64,000 bases of DNA from Neospora caninum Liverpool (taxonomy: Eukaryota; Apicomplexa; Conoidasida; Eucoccidiorida; Sarcocystidae), in assembly GCF_000208865.1 (NCBI RefSeq), contig NC_018397.1, positions 1,426,001 through 1,490,000 of the forward strand. The letters are read 5' to 3'. Shown here in pieces: positions 1-13,100 of the stretch. Every line of letters starts with the position of its first letter. The stretch's first letter is position 1. A program made the translations under genes and the position numbers. The notes below the pieces were generated by a model. That model was not told where the DNA came from and ran no database searches. It worked only from the letters and a program-made list of their open reading frames with translations.

Positions 1-219
1 GAGGAACCCGGCACGTCCAGGAAACAAACCAAAGGCGATTCGCGCGGCGAAGACCGGAGAACAAAGAACGCTCGCCTCCCGAACGCGTGCGTCGCGCGCC
101 TCAGGGTCTCCCACCAGCGGTGAGAGAAAACAAAGGTCAAGCTGCCGTTTCATCCGCTCTGCGGGCTCTGAGAAACGCCCGCAGTCTCGGCAGAGCACCG
201 CGAAAACGCGCACCTCTCT
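1..219 (-). other. Tentative 3' exon(s) of the ApiAP2 gene, two competing models
   Basis: After the donor at 371 two phase-compatible acceptors are visible. One (cccccgtag, exon from 219) gives a 26-residue tail and a TGA at 139-137. The other (gcgtttctcag, exon from 167) gives an open frame to the window edge beginning EPAERMKRQLDL. Sequence alone does not decide between them. Confidence 0.35.
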
Positions 220-370
220 CTACGGGGGACACACACGTCTGTGAACGGCCCGATCCTGTCGGCACCCCCTGCCACGCCGCTACCGCTGCATGTCGCGAGG
301 TCCCCGCCGGTGTGCCTTGTAAGCGACGGATTGGCATGTCGCGTCAAGAGAGACAGTCGGCGCGACTCAC

Positions 371-824
371 CTTGACGCATCTCCCGCGCGACGCGTTCCG
401 CCTTTCTCTTCGCGCGTTCGAACCCGAACTTGTTCACGGAGAAACAGCGGGAGTACTCCTTGCCTGAACCCAGGAAAAAGCAGCAACACTTCACAACGCG
501 CATCGCCCCCTTCAGTGGACTCGCCCTCTCCACTCTCTTGACATTCACATCCTCCATCTTCTCGAGTTCCAGGATCCACAGTGCGCACGGACACAGAGAG
601 CCGACTTCCTCGTTCTTCCATCCTCGCAGGAACGTGTGTCTCTAACGGAGATGCGCTCCCGTCGGCTTCTCCCTGTGTGCGATTGCCTGGACTTCTCGCT
701 GTCTCGGTTCTCCTAAAGACTGTTCTCGCGACTCAGCCTCCCCATCTCCCTTACCGGTTTCCGCGTCCTTCCACCTGAAGCGCCACCCGCTGTGGGGCGT
801 GGACCGATAGCTAACTCCGGGAAC
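371..824 (-). other. AP2 DNA-binding domain rebuilt across intron 754-464
   Basis: The domain begins at about 824 (VPGVSYRSTPHSGWRFRW) and is cut by a 291-bp intron after the codon for Thr in KDAET. It resumes at 463 with KEYSRCFSVNKFGFERAKRK. Each half alone reads as unremarkable sequence, and unspliced translation of exon 1 runs to a stop at 642 and misses the domain. Confidence 0.88.
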
Positions 825-3800
825 GTCGGAGACGTAGCCTCGGCCGTCTCGGCTTTCTCTGGTTTCCCCTGACTCGCCCGGCGAGCGAGGCTTCCGCGAG
901 GCTCCCACGGGCACGACGCAGTGGAGCCTCGGCGCGAGCGCGGGGCCATTCCCGACAGCTCCCGGCCAGGTCGTCTTGGCGGCTTCTGGAAGATCTCCGT
1001 CGCTCGAGCTCCCTTCCTCGCTGTCTCGCGAGGACGGCCGCCGCACCCCACACGCGCCCGCGCCCCCGCGCGCCGCGGAGAAGAGGTGCTCGGCGTCGTC
1101 CAGCCCGCCAGAGAAGTTCCGCGTGCTTCCTTTCTCGCTTCCCAAGTCGCCGAAGCCTGCCGAGAGAAACGCGTCTTTGTGGAAGGCGTTAGCGGCGCTG
1201 TGTCCAGCGGCGTCCAGTGCGAGGCCGGAGCAGCTGAGCGGGGCGGTCCCCGACCGAGGCAAAAAGGACGTTTCCTGTGAGAAGGCGTCGTCCAAGTCTT
1301 CGGGGGAGCATCCCGAGCGCCCAACAGAGCCTGTCCCGTTCCTTGCGCCGCACAAGGTGTCGTACGGCGAGAAAGCGTTGTGGAGACTCCTGCCTGATGC
1401 GCTTGGCAGCCGGGCGCCGCGAGTCGAAGCGAGAGCCGCCCACTGAGACGAGAAGGCCGGACTGCGGGAAGCGAGAGACTCGGAAGGTTTGTCCAGTCCA
1501 AACTGCGTGCTTGCGAAAGTCGAAGCCCCGCCGCCCGCGGACAGACTCCAGCGCGACTCCCGCTCTCCCGCAGCTCCCTCGCCCCGAAAGAAGAGCCGGC
1601 TGGTCTCAGAGTTGCCACGCAAGAACGGGACGCAGCCGAGCGTCTCGTCTGTCGAGCGAAACTGGGCGGCGTTGAAGAAATCCGAACTTCGCGAGGACGC
1701 GCAATCAATCAGTGAGCCATTCTTGCTGGCACCCATTTTCGCACACGCAGGTTCTCGTGGACAGCAGGCGCCGGAGAGGCCGTACGCGCTGGAGAGCGTC
1801 GGCAGGTCGTCTTTGCCGTCTGGATCGTTCCTTCGCGACGAACCTAGGCTTCCTGGGGCGCCGGACTCGCCCCGAATCAGATCCTGCTTTCGCGGGCCGC
1901 TCAACCCCCCGCCGCCTCGCCCCTTTTCACTTGGCGGGGTCCACGAGGGCAAGGCCGCGCCTCCCCCCGCTCCTCTGGAGTCGCGCGCCTCGCTCGACGC
2001 CGACAAGCCGTCTCCTATCCAGAGGGGAAGTCGCCGCCCCGACTGACAGGGACGCCCCGAGTGGCAGGCGAGACCGTCGCTCTCTGCGTCTTCGCCCCAT
2101 AGCGAGGCCAGGCTGTCGCCGCGAGGGAGCGCGCCGCGCGAGGCGCTGCCTCCGCTGGGCGAAAAGAGGTGTCCAAAGCGAGCAACGAGCGCCTTCTCTT
2201 CACTGGTCAACGACGCGCCAGTCTCCATCTTCCAGTCGAGGTCGGCGCGCCCCTCGCTGCCCGGTGTCCCGTCCCAGAAGGGAAGCCGGCCGCGAGGCCG
2301 CGGCGGCGAACCGCCGCTTGACCCGCCGAAGAGCCAGTGGGGGGTGCTGCTGGACCGCGGGTCGACGCTGAATCGCCTTTCAGGCTCGTCAGCGTCGGAT
2401 TCGACTTCTTGCTTCTCTCTGATCTCTGCTGCGCCCAGCGGGCGGTCCGAGAAAGGCAGGTTTCCGCACGGCGAGAAGGCCCCGTTCGCCGGCTCTTTCC
2501 CCTCTTTGCTTCCCTCGACGCTCTCCTCGCCCTCGGCCTTGAAGCTCCGAGAACCGTTTACACCTGCGAGCTTTGCGCGCTTTTGGGGATGCGACGCGCC
2601 GGCGGAGTCTCGGTCGTTCGGCGTCGCCGAGTCGGCGTGACGCGTCTTGAAGGCATGAAGAAACTCCTCAATGCCGATGGCCAGGCTCTGCTCACTGTCT
2701 CCGACCTTGTTCTCCCCCTCGCCTCCGCCCACGCCGCGCCCGGTCCCTTGCCGACTCCTCCCTTCTTCCACATTCCCCTTGTCGCCTGCCTTCGGCTTCT
2801 GACGGCACGCCGCTGCGCGGCCACGCGTGAGTACGCCAGACTGAGCGGACGCACCCGTCCCCGAACCGCTTCCGTCTGCGTCCCCGCCCCGACCCGACTT
2901 GGAAGTCGCCCTCGACACTTCTTTGGAGCTGTATGGAAGGCGCATCGCGTCCTCGGCCTCCCCACCTGTCGCGTGGTCTTTCTGGTCGAGGTTGGCACTC
3001 TCCAACTTGCTGATCCCCTCGGACGCGATTCCGACTTCCGTCGTGCTCAAATCCTCGCCGGATCCAGGTTCCTCCCGCGACGTCTTCTCTCGGGGCGCCG
3101 AGCCGCCCTCTTCCGCCCCGCCCTTTGCGCTCTTCGGCCCTTCCTTCTCGCCTCTGTCTCCGCGCTTCGCGCCGGCCGTTCTGTCTCCCGAGCTGCTGGA
3201 CTGCTCTCTCCACCTCGCTCCGCGGGATGCGCCGCCACTCTGGGACGACGTCGTGCTGCCTGACTTCTTCCGGCGGAGCTCTTCCCCCTCGCAGTCGAAC
3301 AGACACGCTGCGTCTCCTTTCTCGCTTCTCGCCAGCACGTCCGCCTCCCCACACTCGCCGCTCTCTGCTCTCTGAGGAGTCGCCCCAGCGCGCTTTCTCT
3401 CTTCACATCCGGCGAGGCGCCCACAGCCGTCGGGCGTCGACGCCCCTTGCTCTGAAGGCCACAGCCCTAGAGCGCCGGAAGGCGGAAACGCGAACGGTCC
3501 CGTCTCGCGATGGGGCGACACTGCGCCGCTGCTAGCCTCGCCGAGGCCTTTCGGGTGTCGACCGCAGTGTGCTTTGCGTGGCGAAGCCAAGTCGAAGGAA
3601 CTCCCTAGATCCGCGCTGACGCGCGTTTTGTCTCTCGAGAACGCCCGCAGCAGCTCCACAGCCTCCGCGGATGACCGTGGGCGTTTCTCGCTGTCTCCAT
3701 CTCCATTCGGCCGCGAAGATAGGGCCCCTTTGTTCCACAGGAACTCGGCCAACTCGAAAAGGAGAGAAGTGGAATCCGTCTCCCTGCTGCCTCTGTCCGC

Positions 3801-5615
3801 CGCCAGGCGAGGAGCTCTGTCCTCTGTCTCGAGGAGCAAAAGGCCCGGTTCCGCCGTCCCCGCCTCGCCCCTGGAGACACTCTCCGTCCAGCACGGCGAG
3901 TGGCAGGGGCGAGACGAAGCCAAAAAGGGAGGCAAAAGTCTGTCTTCTGGACCCACCTCCCGCCCTCGCGACGCTGCAGCTTCGAGTCCTTCCTCCTGAG
4001 GCAGTCCAAACTCCGCCCTGCTACAGGGGCGAACTCTTCCCCACCGTCCTCCGCCCCACTCCTGGTCTCCACGCACTGGCCACGGCCCCTCGTCCCCGCC
4101 GAGGTCGCCGCGACCGCGGTAGCCGCCCGACCCGCGACTCCGGCCCCTGGCAACCGACGCAGCGAGGTCGGAGGCGGCAAAGGCTGAGAGCTGCGGGATT
4201 CCCAGCAAACTGGCGAAACAGGCTCCGGCGCGCGCGACCGCCGAGTACGCTGTCTCGACGTCGCGCATGACTGCGTCGAGTCGCGCATGCGCTCGGCGCG
4301 CCGCCTGTTCGCCGACGAAGAGACAGTCCAGGAAGAGGGCCACATCGGGCGGGGAGAACGGAGAAGCACTCCCCGCACAAGCGGACACGGGCACCCGCGC
4401 TGGGTCGCGCGGTTTTCTGCCGTGCGGCCACGCACTCTCACTCGGCGTGCACACGCTTGGGCCTTCGCTCCTCGACTCGTGCATGTCCAGGGACAACGAG
4501 CGTCTCCTGAAGGACGGGGCGACGGCGGGCGACGGCGGGATGGCTACATGCGTCCCGCGCTCCGGCCGTTCCGACTCGCCAGTCGGCGCGGAACGGTTCT
4601 CGCTAACCTCCTGATCTCCACTTTCGTGGGGAAGAGCGGCGAAGGCACCTGAACACGGCGCGGGATCGGAGACACCGACCACGGGACGCTGGGCCCCGTC
4701 GGGGTCCAGAGGCCCCGAGTCGACGATCTTCGCGGGCGTCGACTCGAGGCGCGGCGCGCAGACCTTGCCCTCGCCGTCGCTCCCGCGCCGTGCCTGGTTT
4801 TCTTCGTGAACGGAGAAGGACGACAAGGCACTACCCGTTCTCGACAGCGACTTTTCTTCATCTGAGGCCGCGAGACACGGCTTGGACGGCGCGTTGGAAG
4901 ACATCGTGTTCGACCGCGAGAAAGACTCTGCCTGAGACTTCTCGGTCCCCTGTCCCTGCGTCTTCTTCCGTTTCTCTTCGCGCATGCCGGAAAGACTTCC
5001 GGGCGCGGCGGGTCTCTTCTCCTTCCTCTCGAGGCCCTTTGCTTCCGTGCCGTCTGTGCGGCTCTGCACGGCCGTCTGGGCGCGCGTCTCTTCGAGGACG
5101 CGAGCGCCCGGGGCCTCCACTCCTGCGCTCTTCTGCCTTGCCCCGTCTCCGCCCTCCGCTCCGGCGACTGACGGAAACGAAGTCAGGAACGAGCTCGTGG
5201 CGGGGACTTCCGTGGTCTGCGGACCTGGTTCGTTCACCGGTCCAGCGGCAGGCACCAAGACGTTCCCGTCCGATGTGGAAGAGGCGGAGGTCGACGAGGA
5301 CGTCCGCCGAATCGTGAAGTTGCCGGAAGACGTCGCCAGTCTGCGAGAGAGAAGCCGATTCTTCTTGTCCTTCTCCTCGCGACCGCCTTTGCTCTGAACG
5401 GGCGAGCGCGACTCGCCCACGCCCAGCTGCGGCGCCTTGCCGGGCGTCGCGCATCCAGACGTCCCGCGAGACGCCGTCGTCTCTGCGAGCAGGCTCGACG
5501 GGGAAACCGCTTCCGTCGCATTCACAGACACCCTGCGGGAGCGAAGATTCAAAGCGAAGCCGCCACCTGGACGCGGGGCCTTCCCGCCCGCCTCGCTCTC
5601 CACAGTCGGCGACAT
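371..5615 (-). CDS. ApiAP2-type transcription factor, C-terminal AP2 domain split by an intron (3' end off window)
   Basis: Probable nuclear DNA-binding transcription factor. Exon 1 runs 5615-755 and exon 2 runs 463-371. The donor at 755 (ACCG|GTAAGG) and the acceptor at 464 (tttttcctgggttcag) are both phase 1. The join rebuilds one AP2 domain: PGVSY, then GWRFRWKDAETG from exon 1, then KEYSRCFSVNKFGFERAKRKAE from exon 2 (residues about 1596-1651). This is the three-strand-plus-helix pattern of ApiAP2 proteins, with the conserved aromatic/basic strands and the F-[SK]-V-x-K-[YF]-G-[FY] motif. The rest is low-complexity Ser/Gly/Glu/Arg-rich sequence, apart from a helical stretch at about residues 420-485 (PPDVALFLDCLFVG onward). 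The start is the first in-frame ATG (5615); the frame stays open to about 5930 without another ATG, so an upstream exon is possible. Exon 2 ends on a good donor (CAAG|GTGAGT) in phase 1, so the gene continues to the left. Family call is strong; the exact orthologue is not known. Confidence 0.87.
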
Positions 5616-6014
5616 TCTCGGGTCGAACGAGGCGCCGGATCTCAAAAAGGGGCGAGAGGGCGGAAGCCTGGGCCGCTCCTCGCACGGCTCAGCCGCCTCG
5701 ACCTGGAAGGCAGAAAAAATTTCTGCGGTGTGGGACGGGTGTCGGAGCTCCGCGGTCGCTTCCCAGAAGCTTGGCGCCCCGGCGCAAACCCTCGAAATCG
5801 CATCCACGGGAGGAACGCCCGGCTTTGACTGGCTTTGCCGATCTCCTCGGCGTGGCGCCTGCCAGCAGTCCGTCAAGGCGGAGGCACGGGGAAGATGGAA
5901 AGTGCCGAGCAGTATCGACGCAAGATGCACATCCAGGGTCTGGCGGCGCGGAGAGCGGGAGGGGGGGGGTTCGGCGAGACTCTGACACGCGCGCGCGCCA
6001 CGCGATCACACGCG

Positions 6015-6620
6015 CGTCTCTGCGACAGCAGGCCAAAACCCCGCCTCGTGAGTTCTCTTCCGCAGAGTCAGCAGCGCGGTCCCTCCAGATTCAGACAGCC
6101 TCTCGACCTTCCAGCTCTTTTTGTTCTCGCGGAAGCACGCCGCGAGTCGACTCCGGGTTTGCCGCAGCAAGGGGGGGAGGGGGGAGGGGCGAGGTCTGGG
6201 GAACGCAGGCGCGGCCTCCGTGCCTGTCCCTGTGAGCAGTTCCCCGCGAAAAAGTGGGATATGTTTGGGAGAGAGCACGACGCGCGTGTCTCAGGGGGGC
6301 GAGGAGAGACAGTTGTGGCAAGGAGAGTCGAGATCGAAGGACGCGTGTATGGAGTGCGCCTCGGCGGGGCGTCGCCGTCGTGTGTGGCCTGAAGAGGCAA
6401 GTTGCCCCTCTGCAAGAATCCCTGCCTCTCGCGAGCACACAGTCCCCCGTCGAACGTAGGTCGGAAGCACTCTCCCGTTGCTGACGCGAAAAGAGCCTCT
6501 CGGCTCCAGTGCGTGTCCGTGCTTGGCGCGAACTACACTACGCTCTCTCGCACATGGAAGCCGAGAGCAAACCCGCCTCACCCCGCCGGACGCGTTTGCT
6601 CGGGGAGCCAAGGCGTCTCT
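6015..6620 (-). promoter_or_regulatory. Two AGAGACG elements upstream of the ApiAP2 gene
   Basis: AGAGACG lies on the minus strand at 6021-6015 and 6620-6614, about 400 and 1000 bp upstream of the ATG at 5615. WGAGACG is a promoter element known from Toxoplasma upstream regions. The motif is short and GAGACG is common here, so function is only suggested. Confidence 0.25.
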
Positions 6621-8127
6621 CTTCCAGAGGGGATTTTTGGCGAGTTTGAAGGGAGAACAGAGTTGAGAGGGAAAGGAAACGCACAGTCTCTGCGGTCTTT
6701 GCCAAAAAGAGCACACGCCTCCTCAGGGGCACGCACCGGTCCCTGATCCCCACAAAACTGCCGGTCTGACGTGGAGCCGGGCGAAGCCGCAGAGAGGCGC
6801 CTGGCGACGTCGAGAAGAGCCCGTTGTGTGACGGGTGTTCTCGATCTCAAACTACGGATTCAAGCGCGTTCGGGAGACGAGAAAGACACTGGAAGAGGCA
6901 CTGCAGGCCTGCGCGCGACGGCACGAGTGAAGAAGCGAATGGGGAACGTGCAGGACACTCGGTTGGTGGCAGTTTCGACACAGCGCTAGCTCCAGAACGA
7001 CTCTGAAAGGCAAAGAAGTCTTTCCACATCTTGGACTGAGACCCTCCGTCAAAACCCCATGTACCTTTCGGTTTGTTGGAGAGTTCCCAAGGCCGCTCAA
7101 CAGCTGGGGCGGGAAACGAGACAGACAGGTCGGCTAGCTCGGCTGATTTCCGTTGGATGGAAGTCTTCAGAGACGTTCGGCATCCTCGAGGGTGCACTTT
7201 GTCGGGGATTTTCGGCGTAAGTGGCGTGTGTGGGACGGCGGAGCACACACCGGGACCCTCGGGGATTGCGCGAGGAAGAGGGCGACGAGAAGGGACGCGG
7301 CCGGAACCCACTGGGGCGCACCAGGCTTGCGGCAAGCGTGAAAAAGACAACCCCCACAGAAAGCGACACACGAAAAAAACGGGAGGAACGCCTGCCAAAA
7401 ATCGAAGGCGACTCGGGATCGCGCAGAGAAAAAGAACCAGATGGCAACAAAACCGGACGGGGAGACCCCGCGGGTTCTCTCCCTGCGTTCGCCAGCTCTT
7501 CTCAAAAACGGCGTTTCGGACTCGACAGTTTCGCTGACACAGAAAACGCGCGTTCCAGGAGCGCAGATTTTTACACATTCTCTACACACGTGCGCCTTTC
7601 GCGTGCACTTGTGTGAAGCGCCTGTCGCCGTTTCCGGCGGAGTGGCTCAGCCTTGAGGCCTCCCCCCCTCGCTGCCTGACACTGCTCTCCACAGAGAACT
7701 CCCAACCACGCCGGAGCGGGTGAACGAACTCTCTCCGCTCTCCCCCCCCCTCCCCCCCGCCAGTGCGAGTCGGAACGGACGAAAAAAGCCGGTTCTCTTC
7801 GAGAGGGGAGCAAAAAGGACACAGACGCAGAAAGGAACCGACTAGCGCAGCATGAAACGGAGAGACGGCTAACAGGTGACCCGTAGATGGGCAAAACGCG
7901 TTGCTTGGCAAGCACACGGGCGGGGCCCACGCGACGGAAAGCGTCGGACTCCGCTCCGCACGGTTCCTTTTTGCGTTCCAGATCGAAACGCTCTCTTTTT
8001 CGCTCGTCTGAAAAGGTCAAAGGGAAAGTATGCGCGCCACTGCCGGCCGCATTTTAGGACAAAGCTTTCGAGGAGCAAGGCGGCACGTCGCAGCGACGCG
8101 TGTGGTACAAAATACACGATGCCTACT

Positions 8128-8141
8128 CCCCCCCCCCCCCC
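8128..8141. repeat. Poly-C homopolymer run (14 C)
   Basis: Fourteen consecutive C on the plus strand in intergenic sequence. A second interrupted C-rich run lies at 7741-7758. Such runs vary in length between isolates and are prone to sequencing error. Confidence 0.9.
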
Positions 8142-10178
8142 AATTTGTGCGCCACTCTCTCTTGCCCCGCTGAACTTCGTACCTGGACCCCTCGAAAGCG
8201 CGGCGAGTCGGAGATCATGTTCCCACTGTGTGTATCCCCTGGAACGGAGGGCTCTCCGGCGCACAGAGAAAAACGCGGAAAAGAGAAGGCGCGAACGAAT
8301 CGCCACAGAAAAAGGTGTGTGTGTGCGAAAGCACAAAGCTGTCGGACGCTTGCCAAAGGCGTCGGATATTTTTGGGTCAAACGGAGCGCGGGACGGGGCA
8401 CACTGCGCGGGGGCGGAGTTGGAGACGGCACGTCCTTCGTTGCCGCGCCGTTCGTTTCGGAGCAAAAACGGGCGACTGCGGAAACGAAGGAGAGTCCACT
8501 GCACTCCTCACAATCGGGGCACGGGCAGGCGAAAACCAGGAAGAACGAAGCGAGCGCAGGCCTCGTCGCTAAAAAAGAAGGGTTTCCGAAGTGCTCGGAA
8601 ACGTGCAACCCGAGAGAGCGGGGAGAGGAGAGGGGTAAGATCCCGAGGCACTTGCCTCCTCTCGCGCGGCACCGAGACCAAGCAGAGCGAAGGGACAGGT
8701 GAACCGCCGTGGCATTCCAGCCAACTGCCACGCGTGGCCGAGAAAACACGTCGTTATAAATAGTATGGAGCGCGTCTCCGGGAAACACAGCGACAAAAGG
8801 GGAAAACGAGCGTTTCTCATAGGGCGTATATACACCGCAGAGAAATCGCCGACGCAAACACGCCGGGGATCCGTCCAGCCCGTTTAGAGAGAAGACGCAG
8901 GACCAAGGCGATGTGCGGAGGAAATCACAGAGAATCTCGAGAGCCGGAACGAAAGCGGCTCGCAGACGAGACGAGGCCGGTTCATTTCTGGGATTTCTCG
9001 GAGGCTCTGCGGCAACGCCTCGCTTTTTTTCTACGTGTGCTCGCGCCCGGCTGTGACCCGAGGGTCACTTTCCACAACCGAAAGACTCAGCGGAGAGAGA
9101 AGTGTCTGAAGTCGCCTCCTTTTAAAACGCTCTCTAGGTGACAAGTGCCGCACGTCTTACCGCCAGTTGAACGGAACGCTGGGGATGCAAAATGCCGCCT
9201 TCTGCCCCCGGGCACGGGAGGCAATCTCAGGCTCGGCAGGTTCGTGCCTCGGAAAGTGCTGCGGGTGCTGTGCCGTGTAACGGAGTCTGTACGACGCATC
9301 TTTCACCCGAGCGATACTCCTGCATGTCTACCCTGACGTGAACAGGAAATGTTCGTCGCAGCGGGAAGTAGAGGGCAACATTCGATGGTCTGTCGCGCAT
9401 TTAAACAAACGTGAGTGGACGCCCGCCCCGGTAAGCTTGTCACCTAGGTCGTCTCACCCACTCTCCATGGGTCGGCGCAGGAAAGCCCGAACAACGTTCG
9501 TGATGAAGCACAATGCCTGTGGAAAGAACAGAATCCAGGGTAGTTTCAGAAGGCAGCCTAGACAGCCCCCGGGCTAGGGGGCGAGCGCGGCAGTTCTCTC
9601 TATGCGCTACGGACAGCCCTGGCAGCGGCGAGTTTCCACTGAAGTTCACATTTGCCTAAAGAGGGCACTCTCGCAGGTGTCTGAAACACCCAAAAGAAAG
9701 TGTTCTGCTACGCGTAAGCAAAGTGGAGCCGGCATGGAACCCAGTCTTGCGTGGCCAGAACCAGGAACTCCTGTGCCCAGAGTTCGTCCCTCGTGAAACA
9801 GCTTTTTGTCAACTTCGTGTCAGTAGCACGGTCGTCATGTACCGCTCCCAAACGCGGGGCTCGTCTGTCTTCAAAGCCCCCGTGAGTGCCCGCCCTTCGG
9901 GCACTCTTACCGCAAGTTTCTCACTGAAAGAGAGCTCTGCTCGCATACGTCACCAGGATGGGTCAAACTTCTTCCACTCTCGTGAAAACGGAATACCTTA
10001 GCACAGAATCGGCATGCGCAGTGCCAGTGAGAAGTCAGTCGACATACAAACATTGTTGGAACGCGCAGGGCCCCCAACGAATGGAGCTGGACGAAGCGGA
10101 TTTCACGTGCGTGTGTTTCGGTTCAGTCAGTTGTCCAAGCGGCTCCTCTCTCGCCGCCGGCTCTTTTGTGCGGTTTGC

Positions 10179-13100
10179 TTAGTCCACGCTCCGCCCTCTC
10201 GGTTTGTCGAGTTGGGTGAGAACAACGAATGCCTTTTGCGTGCGGGGCGTTTGGGACGGCGCGCTTGCCTCGACTTCGCGCCCTCTCTCCCGTTCACTGT
10301 ACGGGGTGTTAACTGACATTGCAACGAGCGCAGCGAACGCGTTTTCATCACAAGGATGTCCCCGGAGCGACTGTATGTACTCCTCGCTAGCTGCGGGGAC
10401 GCTCGGACTGTAAGCCTGGACGACATTTTCTTCTCTTAAGTGCCGCTTGTTCTGCTGATCCATCTGAAGGAGTCGCCACTGGAAGTGTACGTACAGCTCC
10501 CGCAGTGCCGCCCAGAAGAACTCGCCTCCAGCGGCTGCGAAGGAAGCCGCGCGGGTCCACACCTCAGGAGAGTACAGAGACGGCAGCGAAATCGAAGTAG
10601 CAAACGAACGCGAGGGACCTGCTGAGAGCTGAGTGCGGTGCTCACTCTCCCCCAGGTCTGGTGAAGACGGAGGAGGAACCGCCGAGCGTTCTCGGGGCTC
10701 GGCGTCATCCTCCAAGACTCCCTCGCTATCTGTGTCGGGCCCCTCCAGTTCATCTTGGGCGGACTGCAACGGGAAATGAGACGCCCACAAGCGTCTCCCG
10801 TTTCGTGTCCGTAGAACTCTTCTCTGCGAAAGTTCACGAATGCCTCGCGTACGGGAAGTCTCTTCCCCTTCGCGACAGCCGGAAGGAGACGCCCTGGCGG
10901 CGGCCGCGGAAGACAGGGCCGAACCGACCGTATTTAACGCGTTTCTTGAAGGGGCTAACTCGGCTTCGCCGTCTTCCTGCCTGTCTCGATCGAATCGCCT
11001 TTCCAGGCTCTCGTCTCTCCCTCCGCCACCCTGCTGCGCCCTGTCGCTCCTCCTCCGCAGTTCCTCTCCGAGGCGCCCCCGCACAGCGTACACAGAATTA
11101 CGGTGGGGCGAACGGTCTCTGTTGGGGTAGGGGCCCAGCCTGCTCGTCTCTCCTTGCCTAGCACACTGTGGGAGGACGTCGCGGAAAGAAATGTGCCCGA
11201 GATTCTCGCCACTGTTGACATCGAAAATGCGCACCATACTCTCTTCGGTGCCGCCTGTGACGAAGCGCCGCGACCCCTTGAGATAGAAGGACCGCCGAAA
11301 GTTCGTCGCGGCATTCGCGCGCGCGGACGGCAGGTCAAACCTGTCGGGGACCGCCTTATATTCGGGCAAGGCATACTGCCGGAGGACTGTATCGATGCCG
11401 GAGCACAAGAGCCAACGGCCGTCGTCGGAGAAGGCACACATGACATTCGGAGATCCAGTGGGGAAGGCCTGGACGGGCACCGCCGAGCTCGCTCCGCGGT
11501 CCCTAGACGGCGGCCAGGGCCTCCGTCGAAAGTCGCCTAAGAGACTTCCCGGGACTTGCGCGTCGAGCCGCGGCTGTCTCGGGCTCGCGCGCGGCCCCTC
11601 GCAGGCTCCCAGCGCGGCCGTCTTGCCCGGGGAGGCTGAGAGCCCAATCCGCTGGCGGAGGTCCCACACCTTGCACGTTTGGTCAAATGAAGCTGTGGCG
11701 AAAATGTGGGGCGAACACGACGAGAAACGCACAGTGTTGATGGAGCCGCTGTGGAGGCGCTGCAGAGTCCCGAGGCGCTGCCCCGTCGCGATGTCGTGAA
11801 GACTGAGGTCGGGGCTGAAGCCGGAGAGAAGAAGGAAGTCGTCGGTGCACGACACAGACAGCGAGCTCAGCTGCTGATCGAAAGAGACGCCCGTGTGAAC
11901 CACGCGCAGAGACGAGGAACGCGACGAAGACGACCTCCAAGCTCCAAAAGGCCCACCACGACGCGAACCTCCGGACTGTTCATCTCGCTGGCGAGGAAAG
12001 CGAGAAGCGCCAGGAGAAGCCGTGTGGCTCACGGAGCAGCGCGCCGCTCGTGGGGCAGTCGCCTCTCGCCCCTGGGGCGCGAAGTCTTCATCTGAAGAGT
12101 CTCCTTCGCTGTCCTCAGCGCTGCTGCACGCCTCTGCGAGGCCGACATCCTCAGCTTCCGTTGAAGAGAAACCGTCCCTGTCAACATGCGAGATCGGCCT
12201 GTCGCGCCTTCGCCCGAGCCCCCTCTCCCGTTCTCCAGGACTCTTGAACCTCCGGCTCCAACCTCGCTCCCGTCTTCTGTCTCCGAGCCACGCTGCCTCG
12301 CCGAGGAACTGCGCCAAGTCCCACGCCACGTAGTACGGCGCTCCGGTCGCACTCGCGGCGCACACGAGTCGCCCAGGGTGATGGTGGAGCCAAGTCAAAC
12401 CCAGAATCGGGCCGCTGTCCACAGCTAGCCCCGCGACAGCGCAGTCGCGTCGGCTGTCGATGATCTGGATCTACAGAGACACCACAGAGGAGAGAGAAAC
12501 GCAGAGAGAAGCGAATCAGAACCCGCGCACGTCGGCACTCCGTCTCTCGGAGCCTCGGGGAGAGCCGGCGATGCAGGCGCGACGCCAGGTGAAAGGAGAA
12601 ACGTCGTCCTGCTGGACTTCTGTGGGCACAGATTTGTCCAATCGCTGACTGAAGCGTGCGTTGCTACATGGAGCAAAAGCAACGAGAACACGAGGAAGCA
12701 GGAAAAGCGCATTGGGTGAAAGAAAGCGGCAACGCAGATACGGACGATGCCACGCGAGTCGAGTGCTTCCCTCCGCAGTGAGGCCCGCAGTCAAGTCTTG
12801 GCGTGCACGGTTTGTGACGAGGGGAGCTCTCGACTCTCGGGACACGGAGAGTTTTTGACCCAAAAAAGCGACGAGACCTGAACTGACGAGAAAAAACCCA
12901 AAACGCCACGGAAAGTCGGAGAAACGAAAACGCGAGAGAAAGCAGCCGTTTCCTGCCCTACCGATCCGTCTTTGTGGCCGCTGAGAATCACATCTGGAAG
13001 GTCAGGGTGGAATTCGAACTGTCGCGCGTCGGCGGTCGAACGAAGCAAGCGACGGGAGCACGCAAGACTTCTTCTTTCCAGGTTTTCTCGCGAAACAGAA

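Larger units (their letters stand above)
5616..10178. other. Intergenic stretch between ApiAP2 start and F-box/WD40 3' end
   Basis: About 4.6 kb holding the probable 5' leader and promoter of the ApiAP2 gene and the 3' untranslated region of the F-box/WD40 gene. Short open frames occur on both strands, but none has a domain, coding-like continuity or compatible splice sites. It contains long cytosine runs (7741-7758 and 8128-8141) and a palindrome at 9053-9068. Confidence 0.6.
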
